64,000 nucleotides of DNA from Xylona heveae TC161. Taxonomy: Eukaryota; Ascomycota; Xylonomycetes; Xylonales; Xylonaceae. The translations under genes were made by a program, and so were the position numbers. This document shows positions 22,377 through 33,455 of this stretch, one piece after another. Under the pieces are notes generated by a model. It made no database searches, was not told the DNA's origin, and worked only from the letters and a program-made list of their open reading frames with translations. The stretch covers positions 1,488,001 to 1,552,000 of the forward strand of contig NW_017264195.1 in the NCBI RefSeq assembly GCF_001619985.1, read 5' to 3'. The first letter of the stretch is position 1; every line of letters starts with the position of its first letter.

Positions 22377-23724
22377 TTATTCCAGGGGCTTGAGCTCTTT
22401 GGCTCGCGGCGCCCGCAGCGCGTCCTCTCGGCTTTGCGATTGTTCATCCCCGTCCGTATCAGGGTTGTACTCTTCGAGCACTTGTGGATGCCGTCTGGAG
22501 CTGGATCGGGCCTTTGACAGAGAACTGGCGCCACGTTTGGAGCTGTTTCTTGTCGAGCCGATCTCTCTGGTCGTGGTGCTGACGGAACGCTTAGTTGTTT
22601 CGGCATCAGTGGCGAAGCTGGAAGAAACCGCAGCAGTTGAAGCTCCTCGAGAATCACGACGCCGGCCACGGGTTTCCTCATCCGATGCACCTTGATCACT
22701 GTCATTGTCATCGTGATCTTCTTCATCGCTATCCTGGTTATGGAGCGGTCGGTGTGGATGTTCCTCCGTGACCTGGCCCTTGATGAAGCTATCGATAATG
22801 TAGTACTGCAGCGCGTTCATTATAACAGGGAAGAGCAACATCACGAAAAAGACTTGCACTCTTTCGTTTCCTTCTGTCCATCTCAGCGCCCAGTCGCCGA
22901 CGCGCCCAAGCCAGGGAAGCAGCTCGAAGAGAAAGAAGACGCATATCTTCATTCCAAGGAGTCCGCAGAAGTAGATAAAACATTGCTTGACCCACCATCC
23001 GGCGCGAGGTGGAGTATCATAGTTGCCAGACTTGATCGACTCTGGGGGATTCCCAAGTGGAGTTCCAGAGAATGCATGGGTCAAAACGCGAAGGAATATA
23101 ACAAGGATTGGAATGCCAATTGTTGTCTGGAGCAGCAAGCAATGTCAGTGGGACGCCTTAAACGAAGCTGTACGGGAGTCTCCTATCAGGGAAGAGACCG
23201 GAAAGACTTACATCGACTGCGATATTGAGCAGGTAGAATGAGCACGGATTGGGCGTGTACTTTTTGTTGGAGACTTGTATGCCGGACTCAGCGGTTACTT
23301 GAAACTGCCCAGCAGAGAGCATGGACATGAGCAAGTTGGCCAGATGCAGCAGCGCAGAGCCGACAACTTGTTTAGACACATCGAACCACCAGACTTTCAG
23401 TGGCCGTTGCGGCCGTTCGCGATACCGCTTCCACACGAGAGCAAGTAGTGCAAAGGCTCCAAGAGCTGCCTGGACGAGCAGCGCAAAAGGTCCAAGCAGC
23501 TTGCACTCTCCATTATCGCCGCCATCTTTTGGTCCGTCATCTGGTCCCTGCATAACAGCCGCAGTGCTTGCAGCTACAGCTGTTATTGTCGCAGCTGGGA
23601 CGAAATTTTCGCCGCTTATGGTAGTGGAGAGTAACGCAGCTATAGCTGTAGCAAGTGGGGTTGCAGTAACATCAGATGGTAGCGCATGATCATAGACAGT
23701 GGGAGGGCGAGGTGGTGGGTACAT
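22377..23724 (-). CDS. STIMATE-family multi-pass membrane protein (TMEM110/YPL162C-like)
   Basis: Polytopic membrane protein of the STIMATE (PF12400-type) family; the yeast member is vacuolar and the animal one regulates ER calcium entry. Inferred exons are 23212-23724 and 22377-23126, giving 420 residues. Domain hallmarks are CKLLGPFALLVQAALGAFAL, then RPLKVWWFDVSKQVVGSALLH with HLANLLMS, then NPCSFYLLNIAVD joined over the intron to TTIGIPILVIFLRVLTHAF, and later WWVKQCFIYFCGLLGMKICV and MLLFPVIMNALQYYIIDSFI. About four or five membrane spans are visible. The last 140 residues are hydrophilic, acidic then Ser/Arg-rich. The chosen start is Met in MYPPPRPP; an in-frame ATG 57 bases upstream at 23781 would add a hydrophobic MLIPFINYFCTIASSTILP and cannot be excluded. 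Confidence 0.9.
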
Positions 23725-24754
23725 CGGCAAGATGGTCGAAGACGCAATGGTGCAAAAGTAGTTGATGAATGGGATAAGCAAACAGCTGAGTTCTGGAGGC
23801 GCCGTCTAGCGGTAGAGCATCGGGAGGGTTCGAGCAAGGGTGCAAGAGATCGTGGAAATTATGGACGAGGAAGTGTGATATCTATGATAGATGGCTCAAG
23901 GTTTAATGTCGGGCGCCTGGCGGAGGTGGATTCAATGCTGATGTCGAGAAACAAAACAGAGATGTAATAAGAAATACGAGGATATCGAAAAGATAATGAG
24001 TCTTGCTAGATATTCATTCGGATTTGGACAAATAGCCGGTTAGATACGCATTAATCCGATCATGAGGGCAGATCGAGTGCAGTTGGATGCAGCTGAAACA
24101 GTTGGCGGTGAGCTGGTGTCAGAGGGGAGTTTTGGTGGTTTAACTGGACGGGTGCGGAGGCGAGAGCATGACGCCCATACTCTTTCCCAATCCGGCTAGC
24201 GACCCGTTTTTCCCACGCCACAGCCCTTCCAGCCTGGAAAATTAATCCGATATTCCCATGGTTGTCTAATCTTATCCTGCAATACGGTAATATACGGTAA
24301 TTACGTCTTTCGGCCTCCAAAAGCAGAAGTAGACTATAGGCACGACTCTTCTCCTCCTGGAGCATACTAAACTTCATGTTTGCATATATACGCTTGGATC
24401 ATGATTGAGTGGAGTAGAAACAATGTCAAGTTATATTGCTCGCTATGGCAGCCATCGTGAGCGAAAAGCCACCTGCTTGTTCATATTTGATATACCCGCC
24501 CGAATAAGCTAAATCGAGGCAATGAACCCAAAGCACATAGAAAAAAGAGAGGACTTCAACCCAGAGTCCTCTCTCCTCAGCCCAAGGGCGAGCCGTCCCA
24601 GAATCGGCCGCCAATATAATAATCCGCCCTGAACGCCGAACAACCATAGAAAGCAAGGATGAGAGATGGCCTGCCCCACGTTCCGTGGCCTCTCATTTTC
24701 CACGCGCCCAAATAACTCTCGACCCACAGATAGACGCTGTGGGCTGCAGAAATG
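23725..24754. other. Intergenic: STIMATE-gene promoter and SF3b14 3' region
   Basis: About 1 kb between tandem leftward genes. Contains short direct repeats of tacggtaat near 24284-24303. Small open frames on both strands (up to 105 codons) resemble nothing known. A tRNA-like word pair near 23805-23830 was examined and rejected. Confidence 0.45.
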
Positions 24755-25541
24755 TTATTCTATACCGTGTTGCTGTTTGAGCTTTTCTAATTCTTCTCGG
24801 CGCTCGGCCAAATCTCTACTTGACTTCATCATCTTCTCGGGCTGGTGATATAATACTAATAAAAAATACGTGTCAGTAAATGGAGTAGAGACAGTGCAAA
24901 AATTGATTGCGCGTCTTGGCGGTTGCAGTAACAGGTATGCAGGGGTATCGAATGACATACCGACTAGATAACGATTTTGAAAGTTGAAGCCGTTCAACTT
25001 ATCACAGGCTTGCTTTGCATCTAATACGTCCTCATATACAACAAATGCAGTGCCCTTTGTGTTGTTCGCGATACCCGAACGTATTTGACTAACCCTTCAA
25101 TCAGCACATGTCCAAATGAGTTTGTGAGCACCCTTTTGATGGGCGTCACTGAGTGACAATAGGTGTACGACGTACCGCACAGGTCCAAACTTGCCAAAGA
25201 GGTCGAAGAGCTCCTCGGGAGTTACGTTGTAGCTGAAGTGAGGCTATTAGCACCAGGATAAAGGCGAGATGATTTCCGATGACGGTGATGGCTCCTTGCC
25301 ACGTCCACGCAATCGGGTTGGTCAACAGGACGGACAAACCTTAGATTCTTGACAAACAAAGCGCTATGAAGAGACATATCTTGTCAGTATCGACTCCCTC
25401 ATGAATTGAAGTAGAACGAATATGAAAGCGGATGTGGAGACGACATGGGGTCGACGGGGATGAGTGATCAAGTGACCTGGGATGACTTGGATTCCCGACG
25501 TACCGATTGACTTCAGGCGCCAATTTCCCGCCGCGACTCAT
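24755..25541 (-). CDS. Splicing factor 3b subunit SF3b14/p14 (branch-site RRM protein)
   Basis: U2 snRNP protein that contacts the pre-mRNA branch adenosine within SF3b. Inferred exons are 25504-25541, 25340-25363, 25176-25232, 24961-25088 and 24755-24855, giving 115 residues, close to human p14 (125). The assembled protein begins [20 protein letters not shown], continues [39 protein letters not shown] and DACDKLNGF-like helix residues ([20 protein letters not shown]), and ends [19 protein letters not shown] with QQHGIE. RNP2 is LFVKNL and RNP1 is KGTAFVVY. Exons one and two are tiny (38 and 24 nt) and the second uses a GTTTGT donor. The open frame upstream of this ATG is unrelated. The family is certain from the full-length match in pattern. 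Confidence 0.94.
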
Positions 25542-26648
25542 ATCTCTCTTGATTGATAGCAAGACAGCTCTTGGCTGATTCGCGCAAATGAGAATGGTTG
25601 ATAGAACCGGGATGTTGTTGATATAGCGGGGGAGAAATAATGTCGAGATTCCACGGACCCAGAGCTTCGATGGCGATCAGACGCCCAGCGTTGATCGGCT
25701 TAGTCATCATACGGAGGAAGGCTGATCCTCGCCGAGAGCGAAGGCGGAGACCCGAGACCGAGAAACAAAGACCGGGAGCGACACAGTCAACAATGAATTA
25801 ACGTCATGTATTCTCTATGCAACCAATTGAGCGCAAAAAATATAATTGAAAATATGAGGTTATTGCTCTTTTATTTGAATATCCAGACCTATTACTCCCT
25901 CGTACCAAATGTGATTTAGTATACTGCCGGTGTGGAAGCCCTCTCTGTTACTCTCAATTACGCCGTAGCACGGCCCAAGGGAGATGAGATCAATACCGAC
26001 AGCAGGTACCTTAATTAGGCATGAGCGATTGCACATCATTGGCATAACTTCATCACATTCATCTATGATTTCTACGAAACGACATGTATATAGAGCACCA
26101 AAAAGGGAAACATTATTGTGAGGAAGGATGCATTGGGTGTAGAGGCCATGATGATGTCCCGAGTCGCTGCTTCCTTTCTTGTGACTGGAATGATAGTGGA
26201 AGAGGTACTACTGGGTACCTCCGAGCGACCATGTCCAGTGAGCCCTCATTGTAAGAAATTTCAGTAGCGAGAGGTACTGTTTTCCCACAAACATGTTCCT
26301 GTTGACTCTTTGAACGAGAAGAGGGATCCCACCTTCCTCCATCGCCGCCTCCTCCTCCGCCGCCCGCCGCTGCTGCCGACTCTGCGACAGAAACACCCCC
26401 CCTCCATCCCCAGTCCTCTCTGGGATCTCCTTCCACCCCACAACAACGCGACTTGAACCTATCACTCTCATACAGCTCTGCTGCGATTCAGAGGTCAAAG
26501 TCTTGTCTAGTATGACTCTCAGAGTTACTTCAACATCATTCTTTTCCGCGGGCGAGCTGTGGTGAAGTAAACGCGCTACAACAAACAACGCTTCCGAGCT
26601 CCGCAACCTGTCTACGCAGGACTTGATTGCCCTTCCGTCGCTCGCGCA
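25542..26648. promoter_or_regulatory. Divergent region between SF3b14 and jhd1 genes
   Basis: About 1.1 kb with two divergent promoters. Positions 26335-26410 form a pyrimidine/GCC-rich tract (runs of cctcctcc and gccgccgc) that produces artefactual open frames on the opposite strand. It probably lies in the jhd1 promoter or 5' UTR. No gene is supported. Confidence 0.5.
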
Positions 26649-29600
26649 ATGAGTTTCAATTCGTTTAGAATCGATATTCCGGGGCCTCCGCACCGATATG
26701 CGACTCCCTCTCCTCCGCTATCCGCTGTCGAACCCATTTCCCCCGCCTTCCCGCGAGGCCTCCTTGACGAAGCGTCTTTTCTTGAGGTTAGCACCAAGCT
26801 TGGAGCGCAGAATAGATTGAGACCGGATGCGAGATACACTTCAACATGGAATGCGAACAATGGTGACGAGACTGAATCAGAAGATGGTTCGCCAGATTTG
26901 CCGACTGAGGAGGACGGGTCGCGGACAGTCTTTGAAGGTCCTAGGGAGAGGAAGGATTCCGCATCGACAATCGACGCGCTCGCAACCATTGCTCTGGCTA
27001 CAAGCCCGACCTTTGCATCACAATTTCCCGCGCCATCCATGTCACCTGCGCCGAGCCTGTTCTCGCGCGACAGCTTCAGACAGAGTGTCGAGAGGCAGTA
27101 TGGGTATCCCTTGCAAGGCCCCGGCGGAACATATGAGGGTAAAGCAAGATCTTCGAAACGTGCGCGATCAGAAGCGATTTCTCCACAAAAGACGTTTGAT
27201 AATTTACGGCGACCGATGATGAGTCCGTTCACACCATCATCTGGCTCCCTTCATCAGCATCACCATTCAGTCGATTCGGCCCTAGATGACCGTACTGAGC
27301 GCGATTTGGCGGCAAAAAATTCGCGATACGAGGCGATGAATACTGATGCTGAGTTGCTGCTTAATTTGGCAAGGGGTGTCAGCTTCTCACCAGTTCAAGA
27401 AAGGAGCGCGCCAATTTCTCGACACCAATGGGGTAATCCGTCTGGGGGACTCGGTGAATCCAGTGATTCACTGAGCCAGCCACCGATTTCTCAGGCCCGC
27501 AAGCCCTTGGGCTACAACAAAGACAACGCTGGAAATAGGGTTTCATCTGAACAAAAATCTTCAATGAGTGCAATTGACTCAACCATGGTCAACGGCCGTC
27601 CATCTGCAGAGGCAATCGAAAATCGAAACCACAATTCATCAAGCACGAAGCATTGGCGAATGAATCCCTCAGCATCCCCTACCATCGAGCGGTTGGTGTC
27701 AAAACACGTTTCTCAACATCCAGAAATGGGAGAATTTAGTTCAACCACTGTGTACACTCAACAGAACGCCGACGAAGTGACACCTTCGCCAACGAAACCG
27801 AAGATGGAGAGTCAAGGTTCAAACGCAATACAATATTCTATTCCTGTGCCTTCGCAGATGAAAATTGAAGAACGTCATGCCCTGCTCCTAGCAGCATCTT
27901 CACCAGCTAATGGTATGGACGATGTGCTGAGAGATGACCAGAACAACACTCACCTCTCGCACGAAGCGGAAACCTTGGCGGGACAAGGAGCCGTCTGCGC
28001 AGGGTGCAATTTCTCCCGAAACACTCTTGACGGGGACACAAATGATGCAACTTCTTGGATCAGTTGTGATGGGTGTAAACGATGGTTCCATTTTGCCTGT
28101 GCCGGATTCAAGAATGAAAGGGAAGTCCGCAGCGTCGATAAGTTCAACTGTCGGGAATGTAGGCCCACTTGCGGTCCAACCACTTGTAAGGACGAACTCG
28201 TAACTCAACGTTTCTGCGTTGTTGCTAATTTTATCAAGTTGTGCGAAAGTCTTCTAGGGCGCACACTGCGATTGACTACGCAGAGCTCAATGAAGGAATC
28301 ATAAGGGTGACAGATGAGAGCCCGGAGCACCACTACATCAAGCCCATCAAGGAGGGTACAATCAAGTTTTTACCTGATAATTTCCTAAGGATGCCGCCAG
28401 AGCTTGTCACAGCCGATTTCTTCGAGAAAGGAAATGGGATGAAGGAGCCTGTGGTAATACCCGCACATTTGAATCCCCGACCTCAAGTTTGGGCCTCAGC
28501 CGAAGACGTGAAGCGCTACCCTGAGCAACCTCAAGAGCCAGCAATTGAAAATGGGGATGATGGATCTTCGGATATTCTGTACGACGAAGTCCCTGACGTA
28601 GGTCAAGATGCTCTTGATATGGTGATCCCACAAAATCTGTCGGTACAGGACGTTGCCGAGCTCTACGGTCCTGAAGAGAAGGTTGAAGTTATCGACGTGA
28701 AGTCTCAGGAAGGAGAGGGAAAGAACTGGAATATGCGACGATGGGCCGATTACTACGAGAGCAAGGGAGATAAGGTAATCCGGAACGTGATTAGCCTGGA
28801 AGTCTCATCAAGTAAGTTGGGGAGGCTCATCAGGCGCCCAAAGGTCGTACGGGATCTGGATCTTCAAGATTCAGTCTGGCCCGCAGAAGGCAAGGCCAAG
28901 GGTGACTTCCCCAAGGTCCAATTTTACTGCCTAATGTCTGTTGCGGACTGCTTCACAGATTTTCATATTGATTTCGGAGGATCTTCCGTCTTCTATCACG
29001 TTCTCAAAGGCAAGAAGACGTTCTTTTTCATATCGCCAAAGCAGAAAAACCTGAAGAAGTACGAGGAGTGGTGTATGTCTCCTGCTCAGAACTGGACATT
29101 TTTGCCAGACCAGACAAAGGAATGCTATCGAGTGGACTTGTCAGAAGGCGACACAATGCTTATCCCGTCTGGTTGGATCCACGCGGTCTGGACACCGGAG
29201 AACAGCTTGGTCATTGGTGGAAATTTTCTCACAAGACTGAATTACGGTATGCAAATCCGTATTGCAGAAGTTGAAAAGGCCACCAAGGTCGCTCGCAAGT
29301 TCCGCTATCCGCACTTTCAGAAAGTTCTCTGGTACACCGCAATCAAGTATCTTGAAGATGATCCGCTCCCCGAGAGTGTTATCAATGACTTCTATAGCGG
29401 ACGGAAGTTTTCTCGGGAAACGCCTACTTACTACGATTTCAACAAGTGGGGAGATAATTCAACTCCAGGAGCAGAAAATTATCATAGTCGATACTATTCG
29501 CAGTACGAGCTCGAAGGACTTCCGGACCTCGCGCGCTATTTACTTAGGACTGCTCTTATTTCGATGGGCAACATTACCGATGGCATTACTGTCGATACTA

Positions 29601-31918
29601 GGAATGCAGTCACCCGCTCGATACCAAAAGGGCATGGTGAGCCCCTTCAGATTGTGAAAAATTTCGCAATGTGGTCTGCCTGGAAACGTGGCAATGAGCA
29701 TATCCCCCACTGGGCGTATCCCGATGTTGTTCCCGCGGAAGCTCTTCCAAAGTCACAGGGAAAGAAGCTTAGCGCAGCTGCCATCAAAAAGCTCGAACGG
29801 CAAGCGGCAATGGAAGCCTACCGAGCTGCACCTGAGCGCCAATCAGTAAGACAACAATCCCAGGCTGAAGCCGCTGCTTTGAAGAGAGCCGATGGTAGTC
29901 CGACCAAGGTGGAGCCCGTCTGGGGCGAAGATCGAAAGCGCAAGGCCTCTACAAGCAGTACAGCCAACGGCGTCATGGACGGGCATACGCCGAAACGTCC
30001 CAAGAAAGCTTTAAGTACACCGAAGACGTCCGTGCTGGGGCCACGTAGAGTAGCGTGTGATGCGTGTCGTAGACGACGCATCCGCTGTAAGCACAAGGAC
30101 GATCTCTTGTCTGGGTCAGCCACTAGCCACCATGGTGCACCTTCGGTTTTTGTGCCTGTTACCGGCTATCCCACCTTTTCAAGGGATCTAAATAGCGATT
30201 TCGGGCCGGATTACAGTGTACAGAATGGCGAAGTTCCCTCATTTGTCACGAACTCGTCCCGCCTTCCTACCGAAGCAATTCAAGCGACGAATGTTGCATC
30301 AGGCGATCAAGCACCTATGCAAACACCGGACGCTAGGAAGATTAGAAACAAAGCGTGCAGTAATTGCCGTAAAAGCAAAGTAAGTTGCAGAAGAAGCCTA
30401 TTCAGGGTTCAGCGGCTAATCTTGAATAAACAGCGGCGATGCATTCATGACGAGTACGGCAATGTAGATCCCATCAAGGTTCAGGAAGCGTCTATGAGTC
30501 GAACTTCTGGTGCGTCTGCGAAACGCCGCGCTAAGGTAGACGAGCAGGATCCTCGTGCACCGAAGAAGGTGAAGAGGGAAGTTGGAATCTCAAATGAGCC
30601 CGCCATAATTTGGCCAAGTGACGAGAAAGATGGACGGGTTCCCGTGCCAGCCATCGATTCTAATACCATGGGTACAACACAGCCCCTTGGATCAGCGATG
30701 AGCGAGGCTGCTCCTGCAGGTTTTGGATACTCCTGCCCTGTCAGCTCCTCGGACATTGGCCAGTCCTTGGAGTTTGACCAAGTCGACGGTTTGATACAGC
30801 CAAAGGATGCTCATGACAAGGTTATGAGCCGGTCATCTACTCCGTCGACGATTATTGCTGATGATATTCCCGAGTCTGGTTTTTCAGAAACGCGACGTCG
30901 ATCAGTTGAATCCTCAGATGACGTCCAACTTGTACCGGCCTCGCCTAGTAAACAAACTACTGCAACCGATGATCCAGAGGATATGCGGTACCCGTTTGTT
31001 CCTGACACCGAAGAACAAATTGAGCCAACCATTGCCACGAAAGTTGACGGTATCCAGAACCTCGCCGCGAACTTGCCCTCTGCAGCAAATGACGATCATC
31101 CTATGCCCGATGCCAGCATGTCTCATGCCGATGTTAACAAGGAGGATGCACAGAAGCAACAGAATCAGGAGCAAAAGCGAATCGTGGCCGAACTTGATGT
31201 TGAAAATGGACTGTCCAAAGGGCCGGCAACCGTGGTGGAAGACCAACAGGTAAAGATTGAGTTGAACCGAGATCAAGAGATGGACGTTGAATCGCCACTC
31301 ACGTCTCCGCTTTCTGACGGCCGACTCTCAACACCGTCAGTGCGTCATTCTTCACCCCTATCAGTCGCAGAAAGCGATCATCAAAACTTGTTAAGCGCCG
31401 AAACTGATCATCAAAGACAACTCCCACCAGCTCTTAACAGCCGTGATCCCGATTCTTCCAACGTAACAGCACGTCATTCTTCCCGCCAGCCCAAGGCCGT
31501 CCAGCGGTTCTCCACTGAAACTCTCCAAGGGAGCTACAACGCCAGGCAGATGCCGAACGAAGCCTCACCGCCTTCAGCAAGCCCTAATTCTTCTAACAAA
31601 GTCAAACCTTCCTCGGCATCAGGTATCGCATCCTCGCGCAAATCATCAAAGTCTAAGAAATCACGCAGTCACGTTTCTCCTAACAAAATCAACAAGCGCA
31701 CCCAGCCTTCATCAGCTTCTCCATCCCACTCTCGTCACGGGCTAAGCATTTCTCCGACTGCAACTGTAAAATCTGCAGCTGTGCGATCATCATCTTCGGC
31801 TTCGCTTTCTCCATCGTTAAGAAGGACTATTAATCTTGTTGACAAGCGTGAAGAAGATAGCGTGCGGCTTGCTCGAGAACTTGCCGCTACGCAATTCAGT
31901 CTTCGTCGACGGTCCTAA
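26649..31918 (+). CDS. jhd1: PHD-JmjC histone demethylase, Jhd1/KDM2 type
   Basis: Nuclear Fe(II)/2-oxoglutarate dioxygenase, expected to demethylate H3K36 (known for Jhd1/KDM2; inferred here). Inferred exons are 26649-28185, 28239-30379 and 30434-31918, giving 1,720 residues. A long disordered N-terminal region (1-440) precedes a PHD finger (about 448-505: VCAGCN, SWISCDGCKRWFHFACAGF, FNCREC). After the intron come FVRKSSRAHTAIDYAELNEG and the JmjC domain (about 680-855) with iron ligands His755 and Asp757 in FHIDFGGSS and His827 in GWIHAVWTP. The helical KDM2 extension follows (TRLNYGMQIRIAEVE, PHFQKVLWY). Around 1115-1130 and 1215-1225 lie two separate zinc-binding Cys motifs, CDACRRRRIRC and CSNCRKSKRRCIH, the latter across an in-frame 54-nt intron. 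The C-terminal 450 residues are Ser/Pro-rich and disordered. Unusually long but continuous. Confidence 0.93.
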
Positions 31919-32694
31919 ATTCTCATCTCCCGGCTAGCCTACGGAATGCGAAGATTCCTCTAACTCAAGTCTCTTTCTTCTAGTTCTCCGCCAGTATCCT
32001 TGGCATGGCCTTTATATCTTTCTCTGCGATGGATTTTACAATATTACCCTTTTCATTCTTCCTGTGCGGGCGATTCAGTGACAGTTTTCTCACTTGAGCA
32101 TTGTTTATTCTCACTCGGGCGCATCCTTTGGTCGCGACCCACAAGTTTCTTATATCCATCTCTAGTGTCCTCTCCCGCATCACATTAACCACACGATGCC
32201 ATTTCGAGAACCCTAACACTACGATTACTTCTATTCGGCGTCCTCTGGGTTTATACTTCTCGCTACTTTACTACGTTACACTTTATCCGCATTGCAGCGC
32301 CATCAACGCCAGCAGCGTTGGGCGCTTCACGTTTCGACTTACAATTTGGCGTTTCTCTTATTTTCTTCCTCGCCCCGTTCTACAAAGCGTGGGAAGGGAA
32401 AGAGAGTAGAGTCTTTTTTCTGCGTTTTGCTTGCAGGCTTATTTATCCAACGTCACTCGTCTGCCTTACTATCACGCGGATACGCCCCTTCTTTTATATG
32501 GGCTCTTGAAGTTCTTGTTTTTTCTTTGCGCACTGGGGGAAAAGGGGGTTGTGAAATGACACTCTTCTTCATTCGATTTCATCGTGGGCGATTCAATCAA
32601 AACGGGGAGTTTTTTGTATTTCTTATTCTTCGTCCTTGTTTATTATCAATACCTCCTGCCCTTTCTAGTCATTCTACTTATTACCAGACCGGTG

Positions 32695-32712
32695 TTTTTT
32701 TTTTTTTTTTTT
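32695..32712. repeat. 18-base poly(T) tract
   Basis: An uninterrupted T run in the jhd1 3' intergenic region. Its length is prone to sequencing and replication slippage. Confidence 0.9.
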
Positions 32713-32763
32713 GATTTTTCCCTGTTTGCTCCTCTTCTTTCAGACGTTGAGAACGGGCCGGCA

Positions 32764-32776
32764 GGGGGGGGGGGGG
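32764..32776. repeat. 13-base poly(G) tract
   Basis: An uninterrupted G run 51 bases after the poly(T) tract. Long G runs are rare in this window and could form a G-quadruplex in either nucleic acid, or mark an assembly-prone spot. Confidence 0.9.
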
Positions 32777-33455
32777 TTGTTAATGCCGGCACAAGTTACT
32801 ATGCAGTGCAAAGGGAAAGGGGTGTTTACAAGGACTTTATGCTCACATTAAATCCAATCCTAAATTAGAAAATTGAAAATTGGTTTGATTATTCAAATGG
32901 CGGATTCCTTTTCCTACTTCAGTCATGCAAACAGCTGAAGCATGTTTAACTAGGGGGCCCGTGAGATGTGATTCTTGATACGCAGCGAGCAAGTGTTGAA
33001 AGAAATAAAGTATCGTAAATTGCCATCATAATATCCAAAAGAGTATACTCCAAAGAGGTGACGGTGACGTGAATCCCTAAAGTGGGGGAAAGGGTAGCAG
33101 AGAACGCCGAGGCTTCCAGAGACAGATATAATCGCCTCTATACCATCCAAAATTGATAAAACAAGATATACCAAATATACTACCGCCAATCTTCACCCGC
33201 CCCGGTCCAGACCGCGCCATAATAAAAGTTTCCAACATGAAGTAAACCGCCATTTGTCATCCACACCCAGTATCGCTAAACAAAACACCAATATACCGTT
33301 ATACCGTTAATATTTTCCACCCAAAATCCTCATTCACTCCCGGTTGCCATGTCCATGTCCGAATTCCGTTGTGTGTATATGTATCTCGTTGCCTCGTAAA
33401 TGGGTTTTAGGATGAGAAAAATTGCACGTGCCGAAGAGAATAAATAGGAACGCCA

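Larger units (their letters stand above)
31919..33455. other. Convergent intergenic region with homopolymer tracts
   Basis: About 1.5 kb between the 3' ends of jhd1 and the zinc-finger protein gene. T-rich over 32300-32720, with an 18-base T run (32695-32712) and a 13-base G run (32764-32776). Open frames here are low-complexity, rich in F/L/Y, and reflect the T-rich strand. No gene is supported. Confidence 0.5.

Noticed and set aside
23795-23835. tRNA-like words (tagcggtagagc and gggttcgagc)
   Set aside because: The A-box-like and B-box-like words are only about 15 bases apart, far too close for a tRNA, and no cloverleaf can be folded.
26113-26693. Overlapping Gly/Arg-rich - frames before jhd1
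   Set aside because: They arise from a GCC/CCT-rich promoter or leader tract and overlap the divergent jhd1 start.
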